64,000 bases of DNA from JADLAT01 sp964348795 (GCA_964348795.1 CAYGDY010000008.1:1-64000), one strand, 5' to 3'. Positions 7,549 through 17,182 are shown, numbered from the stretch's first letter. Program-made: numbers and translations. Notes: a model not told the origin generated them from the letters alone.

Positions 7549-8412
7549 CTAAAAAGAAACCTTCTGCGCGAGCGCAACAAATTCCGCAACAGTGAGGTCT
7601 TCCGCCCGTTTTTGGGAATCGATCCCGAGCGCCTCGATCACAGCCATATGGGGTTTGAGGCTGGAGCGGATCATCTTGCGTCTTTGCCCAAACGCTTCAG
7701 CTGTTACACGCTCCATTGTTGCAAATGCGGGTTTGTCCAACGGGAGTTTTTGGGGCACAAAACCCATCACACGGGAAATGACCTTGGGCGGCGGTGTAAA
7801 GGCGCCAGGCGGGAGATCAAAGAGTTTGCGCACATCGCACAGCCACTGGCACAGGATCGAAAGCCGCCCATACGCCTTGGTGTTGACCTGCGCCGTCATG
7901 CGTTGCGCAACTTCTTTCTGGAACATCAGGATCATACCGTCATAGGCTGTATGATCTTGCCACAGATCCTCCAGCCAGCGCACCAACAGCGGCGTGGCAA
8001 TATTATACGGCAGGTTGGCCACAATCACACGCGGTGCGGGCACAAGCGCGGTGAGATCTGTTTCGAGCGCATCGGCCTGCACAATTTCAAGTCTGCCTGA
8101 CGCGGCCTCCTGCAAGCCAGAGAGAGCCTGTACGGCTCTGGGGTCAAATTCTATCGCAATGAGTTTTTGTGCACCCTGCCGCAACAAGGAACGGGTCAGC
8201 CCGCCCGGGCCAGGCCCTATTTCAATCACGTTTTTGTGCGTTAAAGTACCAGCCTGCCGTGCAATCTTATCCGTGATATTCTGGTCCAGCAAAAAATTTT
8301 GTCCCAGAGATTTTTCCGCCCGCAAATGATGTGCCGTGATCACCTCCCGCAGGGGCGGCAGGGATTCAAGAAATCCAGCGGAATCGTTATTGTCTGGCAA
8401 GGCGATTATCAA
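7549..8412 (-). CDS. rsmA: 16S rRNA dimethyladenosine transferase RsmA (KsgA)
   Basis: The product is up to 287 residues. It dimethylates two adjacent adenosines (A1518/A1519, E. coli numbering) in helix 45 of 16S rRNA during late 30S assembly. The family entry KSLGQNFLLD, the SAM motif EIGPGPGGLT and the catalytic NLPY loop (VANLPYNIATPLL) are all present. The frame opens with TTG at 8412, inside the end of surA. No ATG precedes the conserved LPPLREVI segment, so a TTG (8412 or 8400) or a later GTG (8343) must be used. Overlap with surA suggests translational coupling. In related genomes pdxA often lies between surA and rsmA; here it does not. Confidence 0.93.
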   Translation of the reverse strand: MIIALPDNNDSAGFLESLPPLREVITAHHLRAEKSLGQNFLLDQNITDKIARQAGTLTHKNVIEIGPGPGGLTRSLLRQGAQKLIAIEFDPRAVQALSGLQEAASGRLEIVQADALETDLTALVPAPRVIVANLPYNIATPLLVRWLEDLWQDHTAYDGMILMFQKEVAQRMTAQVNTKAYGRLSILCQWLCDVRKLFDLPPGAFTPPPKVISRVMGFVPQKLPLDKPAFATMERVTAEAFGQRRKMIRSSLKPHMAVIEALGIDSQKRAEDLTVAEFVALAQKVSF

Positions 8413-9334
8413 TGTAGGAAGACGATCTCAAATCCATCAGATAACGCCGCGCCTGCCGCTCCAAGCGCTCCTGTCCGATGCCGTTCATGATCTGGGTTCT
8501 GGAAGGCATGGTGGCATCGGAAATCTGGCGCTGGTCCCGAATGAGCAACACATGATACCCTGCAACCGTTTTCACAGGATCACTGATCCCGCCCTTGGGA
8601 ATTTTCGGCAAAATACCATCCAGCGCTGGGTCCAGTTGCCCTTGCTGGACCCAGCCCAGATCTCCACCCTGGGCAGAACCTGCGGCCTGCGAAAATTGTT
8701 GTGCAACCTTTGAAAAGGGCGCCTTGCCGGCACGGATTTCACGGACAAGACGGTCTGCGAGCTGGCGGGCCTTGTCCTGATTTTTTGCGTCCGTGACAGG
8801 AAGAAAAATTTCGGCAATCAGGTACTCTGTCTTGCCCTTAGCTTTTACGATTTGCTCCAGACGGTTGTCGATATCACTTTCGGAAACAGTGACTTTAGGC
8901 CGCAATTTTTGTTGCACAACTTTGGCCCACGCGACCTGAGACTGTATCTGATGTTCCAGCGTTTCCGTACGGATTCCGCTTCGTTGCAAAAGGCCCTTGA
9001 ACTGCTCTGCCGTCATTTTATTTTGTTGCGCAATTTGTGCAAGACCGGCCTCTATTTCGGATTGCGATACCGATTGCTCCAGCTTGTGTGCTTCCTGCAA
9101 CATAATCTGCTCGTCCACCAGCGCACCCACAATCTGCGGCAGAAGTTTCGAGCGGATTTCAGGGGTATCCGGCAGGCCTGCCGAGGCCGTGATCAGCTTC
9201 ACCCGATCATTCACGTCTGACATCGTAATGGCATCCTCATTCACCACCAGCGCAATCGTTTCCGCCAGAGCGGGGCGCAATAAAAACAGACAAACCCCCC
9301 ATATCATCAAAACACGCCATCCGAACTGTTTCAT
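8387..9334 (-). CDS. surA: Periplasmic chaperone / peptidyl-prolyl isomerase SurA
   Basis: The product is about 315 residues. SurA escorts unfolded outer membrane proteins through the periplasm. A signal peptide (MKQFGWRVLMIWGVCLFLLRPALA, cleavage after ALA) is followed by a SurA N-terminal domain with a SurA_N-like core (LVDEQIMLQEAHKL). One parvulin domain follows (about 160-265, with SQAAGSAQGGDLGWV and GYHVLLIRDQR). I chose the ATG at 9334 because AGAGG lies 6 nt upstream and it places the signal peptide at the N-terminus; an ATG at 9370 adds 12 polar residues. The gene lies between uvrD and rsmA, all leftward. The usual neighbour lptD is not present. Confidence 0.88.
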   Translation of the reverse strand: MKQFGWRVLMIWGVCLFLLRPALAETIALVVNEDAITMSDVNDRVKLITASAGLPDTPEIRSKLLPQIVGALVDEQIMLQEAHKLEQSVSQSEIEAGLAQIAQQNKMTAEQFKGLLQRSGIRTETLEHQIQSQVAWAKVVQQKLRPKVTVSESDIDNRLEQIVKAKGKTEYLIAEIFLPVTDAKNQDKARQLADRLVREIRAGKAPFSKVAQQFSQAAGSAQGGDLGWVQQGQLDPALDGILPKIPKGGISDPVKTVAGYHVLLIRDQRQISDATMPSRTQIMNGIGQERLERQARRYLMDLRSSSYIDNRLARQ

Positions 9335-9387
9335 TGTGTGGCCTCTATCCCTTGTTTCGCGTTGTTTCATATGTTCAGGACCCCTTT

Positions 9388-11613
9388 CTACCGTTTCTCG
9401 ACAAAACTGTCCATGACACGTTTCATGCCAGCCTTCTCAAAGGCAATGTCCAGCTTGTGCCCGTCAATGTGGATAATTTTTCCCTGCCCGAATGTTGCGT
9501 GAAAAACAACATCGCCCGATGAAAAAACCACACCAGCCTGATTCATGACTTTGCGCTCCGAAACATCCCCTCTTCTCACAGGGTGCGGCGTCATCCCAGA
9601 GGAATCCCAATGCGCAGACCGTCCGGCTTGATACAGGCCCGTTTCCGCATCGGACTGGATCACATCTTCGGGCAATTCCTCGACAAACCGTGATGGAATC
9701 GCGCTGATCCAGTTTCCATACATTCTGCGGTTTCCGGCATAGGATATAAAAGCCCGCTCTTTGGCCCGTGTGATCCCCACATAGGCCAGTCGGCGTTCTT
9801 CTTCCAGCCCCTTTATCCCGTGTTCATCCATGGTGCGTTGCGAGGGAAACAGCCCTTCCTCCCACCCGGGCAGAAAAACAGCCCGAAATTCAAGGCCCTT
9901 TGCGCCATGCAACGTCATGACGGTGATGAATTCACCGGTATTCATATCCTGATTTTCCAGCACCAGCGCAATATGTTCCAGAAAGGTGGCCAGACTTTCA
10001 AACTGCGCCATGCCGGACACCAGTTCTTTGAGGTTTTCAATCCGGCCTGGCGCTTCGGGGGTTTTATCCTCTTTCCACATCTGCATATAGCCCGATTCTT
10101 CCAGAACCTGCGCGGCCAGCGCCGGATGCGCCATCGTGTCCACCAGCGAACGCCAGCGCGCAAAATCATCCAGAAGTTTCATCAAGGTGGCTTTGACCTT
10201 GGGCCGGAGCGCATCGGTCTGTGTCAGGTCCCAAATGGCTTCATACAGGCTGATTCCGCGGGTGCGCGCATGGACAATCAATGTCTGGAGCGTAGAATCA
10301 CCCAGACCCCGCTTGGGTGTGTTGAGGATGCGCTCCAGCGCCAGATCATCGTGACTTTGGGCAATCACCCGCAAATAGGCCAGTGCGTCCCTGATCTCCA
10401 TCCGTTCGTAAAAACGGAGCCCCCCGATAACTTTGTAAGGCAGGCCCAGTTTGATAAAGCGTTCCTCGAACTCCCGCGTTTGAAAACCCGCCCGTACCAA
10501 AATCGCGATATCATTCAGCGACCAGCGCTGTGCGCCGTTTTTTGTGCGCTGGAGCTGTTCGATTTCTTCTCCCACCCAGCGCGCCTCGGCTTCCCCGTCA
10601 TGAAGCCCCATCACACGGATTTTCTCGCCCTCTTCGGACTCTGACCATAATTCCTTCCCCAGTCGTCCCTCGTTATGGCTGATGACGGCATGCGCGGCTT
10701 TCAAAATCGTATTGGTGGAACGATAGTTCTGTTCCAGCCGGATAATACGGGCTCCTGGAAAATCCTTTTCAAACTTCAAAATATTCCCGACCTCGGCCCC
10801 GCGCCAGCCATAAATGGCCTGATCATCGTCCCCGACACAGCAAATATTGCGGGATCCCTGCGCCAGAAGCCGGAGCCAAAGATACTGTGCGCCGTTGGTA
10901 TCCTGATACTCGTCCACCAGAATATATTGAAACCGCCTGTGGTACTCCGCCAACACATTCTGGTGGGCGGGGTCCCGTAAAATGGTCACCATATGCAGGA
11001 TCAAATCCCCGAAATCACAGGCATTGACCGCCTTCAGACGCGCCTGATACAGGCGGTATAACTGTGGCAGTTTTCCGCCCGCCAACTCTCCCGCCTCCTC
11101 CATCCCCACAGCCTCGGGGGTCAGACCACGGTCTTTCCAGCGCTCGATACAAGACATCATCGCCTTGGGCACCCATTTTTTGGTGTCCAGCCCTTCGCCT
11201 TCCATGACCTGCTTCAAAAGCCGGACCTGATCATCCGGATCCAAAATGGTAAAATTGGAGGACAAGCCCACCAGATCGGCATGCCGCCTGAGCATACGGG
11301 CCGCCAGCGCATGAAAGGTCCCGAGCCACCAGCCGTCAACGGGCGCCCCGCCCAGCAATTCACTGACGCGGTGGCGCATTTCCTGCGCGGCTTTGTTCGT
11401 GAAGGTGACGGCCAGAATCTGGGAAGGGAAAATCCGGCGCGTATGAAGCACATGTGCCAGACGGGTTGTCAAAACCCGCGTCTTGCCGGTTCCCGCGCCT
11501 GCCAGCACCAGAACGGGGCCGTCCAGTGTCTCGACCGCCGCCCGTTGCGGGGCGTTCAGGTTTTCAAGATAGGCGGGGAATACGGGCGGATGATTCACAG
11601 CAGAGTCTGACAT
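9388..11613 (-). CDS. uvrD: ATP-dependent DNA helicase UvrD/PcrA
   Basis: The product is 741 residues of superfamily 1A. It is a 3'-5' helicase acting in nucleotide excision repair, mismatch repair and clearing of RecA or stalled polymerases. Walker A (AGAGTGKTR, about 39-47), motif II (LVDEYQDTN), motif III (GDDDQAIYGWRG), motif IV (LEQNYRS) and motif V/VI (TLHGAKGLEF, YVGITRA) are all intact. The C-terminal tail (VVFHATFGQGKIIHIDG) is the Tudor-like RNA polymerase-binding module of PcrA/UvrD. It lies between the cyclase gene and surA, with 53 bp to the surA start. Confidence 0.95.
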   Translation of the reverse strand: MSDSAVNHPPVFPAYLENLNAPQRAAVETLDGPVLVLAGAGTGKTRVLTTRLAHVLHTRRIFPSQILAVTFTNKAAQEMRHRVSELLGGAPVDGWWLGTFHALAARMLRRHADLVGLSSNFTILDPDDQVRLLKQVMEGEGLDTKKWVPKAMMSCIERWKDRGLTPEAVGMEEAGELAGGKLPQLYRLYQARLKAVNACDFGDLILHMVTILRDPAHQNVLAEYHRRFQYILVDEYQDTNGAQYLWLRLLAQGSRNICCVGDDDQAIYGWRGAEVGNILKFEKDFPGARIIRLEQNYRSTNTILKAAHAVISHNEGRLGKELWSESEEGEKIRVMGLHDGEAEARWVGEEIEQLQRTKNGAQRWSLNDIAILVRAGFQTREFEERFIKLGLPYKVIGGLRFYERMEIRDALAYLRVIAQSHDDLALERILNTPKRGLGDSTLQTLIVHARTRGISLYEAIWDLTQTDALRPKVKATLMKLLDDFARWRSLVDTMAHPALAAQVLEESGYMQMWKEDKTPEAPGRIENLKELVSGMAQFESLATFLEHIALVLENQDMNTGEFITVMTLHGAKGLEFRAVFLPGWEEGLFPSQRTMDEHGIKGLEEERRLAYVGITRAKERAFISYAGNRRMYGNWISAIPSRFVEELPEDVIQSDAETGLYQAGRSAHWDSSGMTPHPVRRGDVSERKVMNQAGVVFSSGDVVFHATFGQGKIIHIDGHKLDIAFEKAGMKRVMDSFVEKR

Positions 11614-11675
11614 GCGGGATAATTTACGCTTTTAAATCCGGCGCACAAGGGCCTGCCCGTAAAAAAACAGAACGC

Positions 11676-12740
11676 TTACACGTCTTCTTCTTTTTTGATG
11701 CGGCTCTGGCCAGGGGCCAGCGCAGAAGCAATCTGGTTGCGTCCGTTATGCTTTGCGGTGTACAACGCCGAATCGGCCCGATCTATCAGATTTTCGACAG
11801 ACTCGTGCGGTACATATTCCGCCACCCCGCCCGACATGGTAATCCGGCCCAGTTTTTCGCCAGTGTTCCGGTTGACAAGCTCCTTGCCCTGAATGATGAC
11901 CCGCAAGGAATCAGCCACCTTGATCCCGCCTGCCAGACTGGTTTGCGGCAAGACCAGCGCAAATTCCTCCCCGCCGTACCGTGCGGCCAGATCCCGCCCC
12001 TTGACCCCGTCCAGAAACGCGCGGGCGACCAGCCTGAGCACCTGATCGCCAACCTGATGCCCGAAATTGTCATTGAAATTCTTGAAATGATCAATATCCA
12101 TAAATACAAGACAAAAGGGTTCGCCCGTCTGGGATGAATCTGCGGCAAGCCGCATGATTTCTGCGTCAAAAGCCTTCCGGTTGGACAGGCTTGTCAGCCC
12201 GTCCGTCAAGGCCTGTTGCCGGACAATTTCCAGATCCCGTTGCAATTCCTGCATGATCAGGGTCGAGCGCTCCAGCTCCAGCTCCAGCATCTGGTTTTGC
12301 CGGATCATGTCGCCGGTATTGTCCAGAACATCCCGCAAGGTGGCACGAATCTCGTCCACACTCGCCTTGTCAGCCAGCCTGTCTGTCGCGCCCTGCAGGA
12401 TTTCATTGTATTTGTGGGTGGCGGATTTCACATCGCTCACACGGTGGGAGACGCCCAGAATGGCTTCTTGAATCTGGTCTCCGGCCTGACGGATTTTTTC
12501 GTTTTGCACCCCTTCGGAGAGGTATTTCTGAAAGATCTCCGCACAATGTTCGTCCGTCACTTTTTGCTTCTTTGAAAGCAGAACATCAATCGCCCGTATG
12601 ACTTCAGGTATGAAAGCGGAGTAGTACGCATACCAGAGTTCATAGGTCTGCGGAACAGGCACAAGCCCCTCGAGCCCGATCCGGTCCATGGACTGTCTGG
12701 CAAACTCTTCCGCTTTTTCTTTGGTATGTGAATATTGCAC
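11676..12740 (-). CDS. Diguanylate cyclase (GGDEF domain)
   Basis: The product is about 354 residues and should make cyclic di-GMP from two GTP. The N-terminal half is helical and cytoplasmic (YELWYAYYS followed by coiled-coil segments to about 185), a sensory type common in alphaproteobacteria. The C-terminal GGDEF domain has an intact active site RYGGEEF and MDIDHFKNFND. The inhibitory I-site position reads KGRD rather than RxxD, so product feedback may be weak. The start is uncertain: GTG at 12740 fits the domain border, and TTG at 12761 is a further upstream option; neither has a clear ribosome binding site. The stop lies 62 bp before the start of uvrD. Confidence 0.9.
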   Translation of the reverse strand: MQYSHTKEKAEEFARQSMDRIGLEGLVPVPQTYELWYAYYSAFIPEVIRAIDVLLSKKQKVTDEHCAEIFQKYLSEGVQNEKIRQAGDQIQEAILGVSHRVSDVKSATHKYNEILQGATDRLADKASVDEIRATLRDVLDNTGDMIRQNQMLELELERSTLIMQELQRDLEIVRQQALTDGLTSLSNRKAFDAEIMRLAADSSQTGEPFCLVFMDIDHFKNFNDNFGHQVGDQVLRLVARAFLDGVKGRDLAARYGGEEFALVLPQTSLAGGIKVADSLRVIIQGKELVNRNTGEKLGRITMSGGVAEYVPHESVENLIDRADSALYTAKHNGRNQIASALAPGQSRIKKEEDV

Positions 12741-12824
12741 GATAAATAATATTTTAAACAATCATGGTAAAACAAACTGGGGAGAGTCTAACAGGCTTGA
12801 ACCGGAAGAAAAAGCAAGAATATT

Positions 12825-13367
12825 TCATTTTTTTGCAAAAAACGAAAAAATCTCGTCCAGAGAAGACAAGACATCAAATAATTCTTGCGGGTTTTGATGC
12901 AGAAAACGCAAGGTCGTGCTTTTGGTAATCATCGCTAGCAGGTCATCCCAAAATCCCTGATGGTTCAGTATGAGAATCGGTTTGTTGTGGAGTCCGATTT
13001 GCTTCCACGTTACAATTTCAAAAAATTCCGCGAGCGTCCCAAGCCCCCCTGGCAGGATCACAAAACCATCGGCCAGATCGGCCATGGTTTTCTGGCGTTC
13101 ATGCATATCTTGTGTGACGATCAGTTCTGTAAGGCCCGTATGCGCCCGCTCCCGTTCCTTCAGAATTTCAGGAATAACACCTGTCACTTTTCCGCCGTGG
13201 GCCAGCGCGGAATCCGCCAGCGCGCCCATCATCCCGCTATGCGCTCCCCCGTAAATCACATGAAAATCATTGCGGGCGCAGAGCCGGCCCATCTCGGCAG
13301 AGAGCGCCACATACTGCGGATCCAGCGAGTCCGAGGAGGCACAAAAGATACAAACGGCGTGATTCAT
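12825..13367 (-). CDS. LOG family protein (TIGR00730, nucleotide 5'-monophosphate nucleosidase)
   Basis: The product is 180 residues with a Rossmann-like fold. The defining motif PGGLGTLAE is at 106-114 and MHERQK at 88-93. Family members cleave the N-glycosidic bond of nucleotides such as AMP, and plant and some bacterial members release active cytokinins. The physiological role in bacteria is mostly unclear. It is followed by the GGDEF gene and preceded by an unknown gene on the same strand. No signal peptide. Confidence 0.9.
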   Translation of the reverse strand: MNHAVCIFCASSDSLDPQYVALSAEMGRLCARNDFHVIYGGAHSGMMGALADSALAHGGKVTGVIPEILKERERAHTGLTELIVTQDMHERQKTMADLADGFVILPGGLGTLAEFFEIVTWKQIGLHNKPILILNHQGFWDDLLAMITKSTTLRFLHQNPQELFDVLSSLDEIFSFFAKK

Positions 13368-13403
13368 TAAAATCGCTCAGGACAGAAAAACATTGAAAGA
13401 AAA

Positions 13404-14450
13404 CTATGCCACAGCCGGTGAAGCAAATGAAGCCGTATTGGCGGGCTCGGGCGGCTTGAGTTTGGCTTGGACATCCTCGATCCCCACTTTGGCCAACAGG
13501 TTTAAAACCATCGCTGGCACACTCGGGGCGCTTGTCGTTTGAAGCCGCCACCCGTCATCTTTCAGGGCGGCGCTGGCTAATTCCACGGACTCGGGCTCCA
13601 GCGCCATATCCTGCACATCGATCTGTTCGATCCCCAGACCAATTTTCTCGGAGGTATTGAGCGCAAAGTCATTGTCGTCTGAAATCTCGATATGGTTTTG
13701 GTGCAGAGTATCCAGATCTTTGTCCAGCGCCAACATCTGTTGAAATTCGGGATGCATTTCTGCCGGTAAAAACGCCTGTTTCATAAACTGTGCGAACTGC
13801 TCTGGCCGCATTTTCTCGATCTGGCTGGCATAGGGAGTCGGGATGCGGGGCGGCGCTACAATGTCCCCGTTCACACTGTCCCGCTTGGGGACAAACAAAT
13901 CCTGTATTTTCGCGGCCAGCTCGACTTCCGCCTTGGGAGAAAGCTTCTGCCCGCCCGTGGCTTGTGAAATCAGGTCGTTGACGGTCATGGCCCCTGTCAT
14001 CACGGGCGGTGCGCCCACCAGACCGGCTCCAATATCCGCCATCACAGAAGCGCCACCCGAACCAGCGCCCGGCCCAAACGTGTTATAGGCGGTTTTTTGA
14101 TCTTCAATGTTTGGGCCAACCGCCTCTACAATCCCCTCCTGCAGGGCCCCTTGAAGCTGGCCTAGATTTTCCTTGAAATCGGCCATGCCCTGCTTGACAT
14201 CGTCCGCCGTTGTCTTCACGGTCTGGGCGTTCTGGACATTCGTGGCGGCATTGCCCGTGACGGACAGGGGATCTACATTGGTCCGAACAGCTTGCTTGCC
14301 CAGATCGGACATCATGGAAATGGGGCCGATATTTTCTTGTGGCGCGGTCGTGGCATTGGCAAAGGACTGTTGCAAGGGCGAGACACGGCCCACCGTGCTG
14401 GCCGCGACGTACCCCAAAGCCTTGTCATTGTTTCCCTTGCCAAAATTCAT
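13404..14450 (-). CDS. Unknown protein, Ala/Gln-rich, 348 residues
   Basis: No family recognised. The first 150 residues are low-complexity, rich in Ala, Thr, Asn, Gly and Gln (NATTAPQENIGPISMMSDLGKQAVRT, AGSGGASVMADIGAGLVG) and probably disordered. The remainder contains helical stretches (ASQIEKMRPEQFAQFMKQAFLPAEMHPEFQQMLALDKDLDTLHQNH) and an acidic region. There is no signal peptide, membrane segment or Cys. Composition resembles scaffolding, flagellar hook-length-like or secreted helper proteins, but no motif supports any of these. It lies 36 bp before the LOG gene, likely co-transcribed. The ribosome binding site is weak. Confidence 0.6.
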   Translation of the reverse strand: MNFGKGNNDKALGYVAASTVGRVSPLQQSFANATTAPQENIGPISMMSDLGKQAVRTNVDPLSVTGNAATNVQNAQTVKTTADDVKQGMADFKENLGQLQGALQEGIVEAVGPNIEDQKTAYNTFGPGAGSGGASVMADIGAGLVGAPPVMTGAMTVNDLISQATGGQKLSPKAEVELAAKIQDLFVPKRDSVNGDIVAPPRIPTPYASQIEKMRPEQFAQFMKQAFLPAEMHPEFQQMLALDKDLDTLHQNHIEISDDNDFALNTSEKIGLGIEQIDVQDMALEPESVELASAALKDDGWRLQTTSAPSVPAMVLNLLAKVGIEDVQAKLKPPEPANTASFASPAVA

Positions 14451-14579
14451 TGCACCACGCTTTTTTGTGCTGTGTTTACACTTAACACTCTACACACGAT
14501 TTCTTAAGAACTTGTTAAGACATTGCCGTGTGTCTCTGTTTTTGTATGACATAAACCATAAAAACGCAAGAAAATATCC

Positions 14580-15155
14580 TCAAGCCCTTATATTCTGGAC
14601 AGGGAAGGGAATGACATTGTTCAAAGAAACGAGCATCGGCAGGGCATCGGCCTGTTTTTCAATCTGCGTGGTATAGGCTTCCAGATAGGATTCCGCGACC
14701 AGAATCTGTGCCCGCGCCTGAAGGGAAAGAATCCGGCACAATTCCGCTGGCAAAGGCTCTTCCCCGCGTAAAAAAACAGCATCAACCTCCAGAAGTTCGG
14801 CCAGAGACTCCAGATCCTCGGGAATCTGGCTCAAGGTCTCGAACAGCGTCGTCTCATCCAGCGTCCGCTTGTAGGCATGATCCAGCCACAAGGGCGCATA
14901 CTCTTCCACGATCCGGTCACATTCCAGTTTGAGCGCGCGCATCAGCCCATAACGCTTTTGCAAGAAGGTGGCGATTTTACGGGCACTCAAAGCCAGACAC
15001 AGCAGGGCCGAATCGGGGTAATATTCGCTCAGGATTTCATGAATGCCGTACCGCACATCAGGCTCCAGCGTTTCGCGCCCTTCCAGAAGATCCTGCATAA
15101 TCATAGGGACCTGCAGTGAATTGGTCAGATTCGCCAGTTCTTTGTCCTGTAACAT
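14580..15155 (-). CDS. Unknown helical protein, 191 residues
   Basis: The product is nearly all alpha-helical, acidic and Leu-rich (ALLCLALSARKIATFLQKRYGLMRALKLE, IPEDLESLAELLEVDAVFLRGEEPLPAELCRILSLQARAQILVAE), without signal peptide or obvious membrane span. GGAG precedes the ATG by 10 nt. It may share a promoter region with comM/yifB, which diverges from it at 15330, and is followed 129 bp later by the unknown 13404-14450 gene. The family is not recognised; a regulatory or adaptor role would suit an all-helical protein but is not shown. Confidence 0.6.
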   Translation of the reverse strand: MLQDKELANLTNSLQVPMIMQDLLEGRETLEPDVRYGIHEILSEYYPDSALLCLALSARKIATFLQKRYGLMRALKLECDRIVEEYAPLWLDHAYKRTLDETTLFETLSQIPEDLESLAELLEVDAVFLRGEEPLPAELCRILSLQARAQILVAESYLEAYTTQIEKQADALPMLVSLNNVIPFPVQNIRA

Positions 15156-15329
15156 CTTGAGGGTCTCCTTTTTCTTATGTGCTCTTTTTGTTGTTGTCTT
15201 ACCCCCTGTCTTAAGGGGTAAAGGTAAAAAAACCCTTAACGCGGTTTTCTTTTTTTGCGGCCTCTAGAATAAAGCCCTGAAATCCTGTAGCCTCGGGCTG
15301 TATCAATAAGATGTGGAGAAAAAATCCCG

Positions 15330-16871
15330 ATGGTCGCACGGGTCAATACAGTCGCCTTTCAGGGAATCGATGTGCAGGCCGTGGATGTGCAGGTGCAGAT
15401 TTCCAACGGCCTGCCGGCCTTTACGATTGTGGGCCTGCCGGACAAGGCTGTCGCCGAAAGCAAGGAGCGGGTGCGAAGCGCGCTTCATGCGCTGGGCTTA
15501 TCGCTTCCGGCCAAGCGTTTGACGGTGAATCTGGCTCCTGCCGATGTGATGAAGGAGGGGAGCCATTATGATCTGCCGATTGCGCTGGGGTTGCTGGGCG
15601 CGATGGAGGTCATCCCCAAGGAAGAGCTTGCCGAATATGTGGTGTTGGGGGAGCTCTCGCTCGATGCGTCTATCCGCGCGGTGACGGGGATTCTCCCCGC
15701 CGCGCTTCATGCCTCCGGCAATGACAATCGCCTGATCTGCCCCGAGAGTTGCGGCGGGGAAGCCGCATGGGCAGGTGATCTGGATATTCTGGCCCCGCGC
15801 CATCTCCTCCAGCTCATCAATCATATCAAGGGCACGCAAGTCATGCGCCGGCCAGATCCGAAATTGCAGGCAGAAGACTCTGGCCCCCGTTATCCGGATC
15901 TGGCGGATGTCAAGGGGCAGGAAACCGCTAAACGCGCGCTTGAGATCACAGCCGCCGGCGGGCATAATCTGCTGATGATCGGGCCGCCAGGGTCGGGGAA
16001 ATCCTTGCTGGCCAGTTGCCTGCCTGGCATTTTACCGCCTTTGAGTCCCCGTGAAGCGCTCGAAGTCTCCATGATCCATTCCCTTGCGGGGACTTTGCCC
16101 GAAGGGCGGTTGCTCCGCCACAGGCCTTTTCGGGACCCGCATCATTCCGCCTCCCTGCCGGCGTTGATCGGCGGCGGCATGCGTGCCAAACCCGGGGAAA
16201 TTTCATTGGCTCATAATGGCGTGCTGTTTTTGGACGAACTTCCGGAATTTGCACGGGGCACGCTTGAATCCTTGCGCCAGCCCCTTGAAACCGGAGAAGC
16301 CCTCATTGCGCGGGCCAATCATCATGCGCGCTATCCGGCGCGTTTTCAGCTCATCGCGGCCATGAACCCCTGTCGGTGCGGGCATCTGGGCGAAGAATCA
16401 CTGGAATGCACCAAAGCGCCCCGATGCGGGGCCGAGTATCAATCCAGAATTTCCGGCCCCTTGCTGGACCGGATGGACTTGCAAGTGGATGTGGGGGCGG
16501 TATCGATTGCAGACCTCAATACTCCCACCCGCGCAGAATCTTCGGGGGCTGTCGCGGTGCGTGTGACACAAGCTCGCCGGATACAGGCCGAGCGTTTTGC
16601 AGGGCTGGAGGCTGAAAAACATATCAGCGTGAATGCGCAGGCGGATAGCGCGCTTTTGGAATCCTTGGGTGCCATGGACCCCGAAGCCCAGAGCCTTTTG
16701 AACCGCGTGGCGGAACAGGCCAAATTTTCGGCCAGAGGCTATTACCGTATCTTGAGAGTTGCCCGTACCATTGCCGATCTGGAAGGTGCTGTCTCGGGGC
16801 AGGTTTCGTACAAAATCCGTAAGAACGATATTGCCGAGGCGCTGTCCTACCGCAGAACAGTTCTCGTTTAA
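15330..16871 (+). CDS. comM: ComM/YifB family Mg-chelatase-like AAA+ protein
   Basis: The product is 513 residues, the usual family length. ComM is a hexameric AAA+ helicase that promotes branch migration of integrating DNA in natural transformation, and it is conserved in many non-competent bacteria as YifB. The N-terminal S5/Lon-like fold domain (AFTIVGLPDKAVAESKERVRSAL), Walker A GPPGSGKS (about 218-225), Walker B VLFLDELPEF, and the MNPCRCG and LDRMDLQVDV sensor regions are all present. GGAG lies about 12 nt before the ATG. Nothing nearby indicates a competence operon. Confidence 0.92.
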   Translation: MVARVNTVAFQGIDVQAVDVQVQISNGLPAFTIVGLPDKAVAESKERVRSALHALGLSLPAKRLTVNLAPADVMKEGSHYDLPIALGLLGAMEVIPKEELAEYVVLGELSLDASIRAVTGILPAALHASGNDNRLICPESCGGEAAWAGDLDILAPRHLLQLINHIKGTQVMRRPDPKLQAEDSGPRYPDLADVKGQETAKRALEITAAGGHNLLMIGPPGSGKSLLASCLPGILPPLSPREALEVSMIHSLAGTLPEGRLLRHRPFRDPHHSASLPALIGGGMRAKPGEISLAHNGVLFLDELPEFARGTLESLRQPLETGEALIARANHHARYPARFQLIAAMNPCRCGHLGEESLECTKAPRCGAEYQSRISGPLLDRMDLQVDVGAVSIADLNTPTRAESSGAVAVRVTQARRIQAERFAGLEAEKHISVNAQADSALLESLGAMDPEAQSLLNRVAEQAKFSARGYYRILRVARTIADLEGAVSGQVSYKIRKNDIAEALSYRRTVLV

Positions 16872-16904
16872 GAATCTACCCTTTAGAGCTTTGATCGTTT
16901 TGCT

Positions 16905-17168
16905 CTAGTCAAAGGATAGGGTCGGCACACCCGTGGCGGCTAGCACGGGAGGTGTAAAGCCCAACGCACTTCCCGCCGCATTATAAAAAGGCACTAAAAT
17001 ACTGTTGGCTACTTGCACCAGTGCATTGCCCATATTGGACTCATGGAAAAAAGGAAAGGTAAAAAACTCTCCTATAAAATCAGCTCCTAATGCCAAGGCC
17101 GCCGCTGAAAACAGAGTTGTCAGTGTTCCACCAGAGTTTTGGGAGCCTGGTTTTTTAAGGGTTGACAT
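16905..17168 (-). CDS. Unknown small hydrophobic protein behind Zur-like boxes
   Basis: The product is 87 residues starting at ATG 17168 (AAGAGA 7 nt upstream). After a polar N-terminus (MSTLKKPGSQNSGG) it has two hydrophobic stretches (about 17-38 and 47-66) and a Pro/Ala tail. No Cys and only one His (residue 42). The two 17-bp palindromes at 17186-17219 lie directly upstream, with a TATAAT-like -10 element inside the first on this strand (17198-17193), so a repressor bound there would block transcription. Function unknown; a small membrane or secreted protein is likely. It is convergent with comM. Confidence 0.55.
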   Translation of the reverse strand: MSTLKKPGSQNSGGTLTTLFSAAALALGADFIGEFFTFPFFHESNMGNALVQVANSILVPFYNAAGSALGFTPPVLAATGVPTLSFD

Positions 17169-17182
17169 ATGCATTCTCTTTT

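Noticed and set aside
16872..16925. Terminator between comM and the 16905 gene
   Set aside because: Imperfect stems (CTACCCTTT/AAAGGATAG and AGAGC/GCTCT) exist but without a T-run on either strand, and they overlap the stop of the convergent gene.
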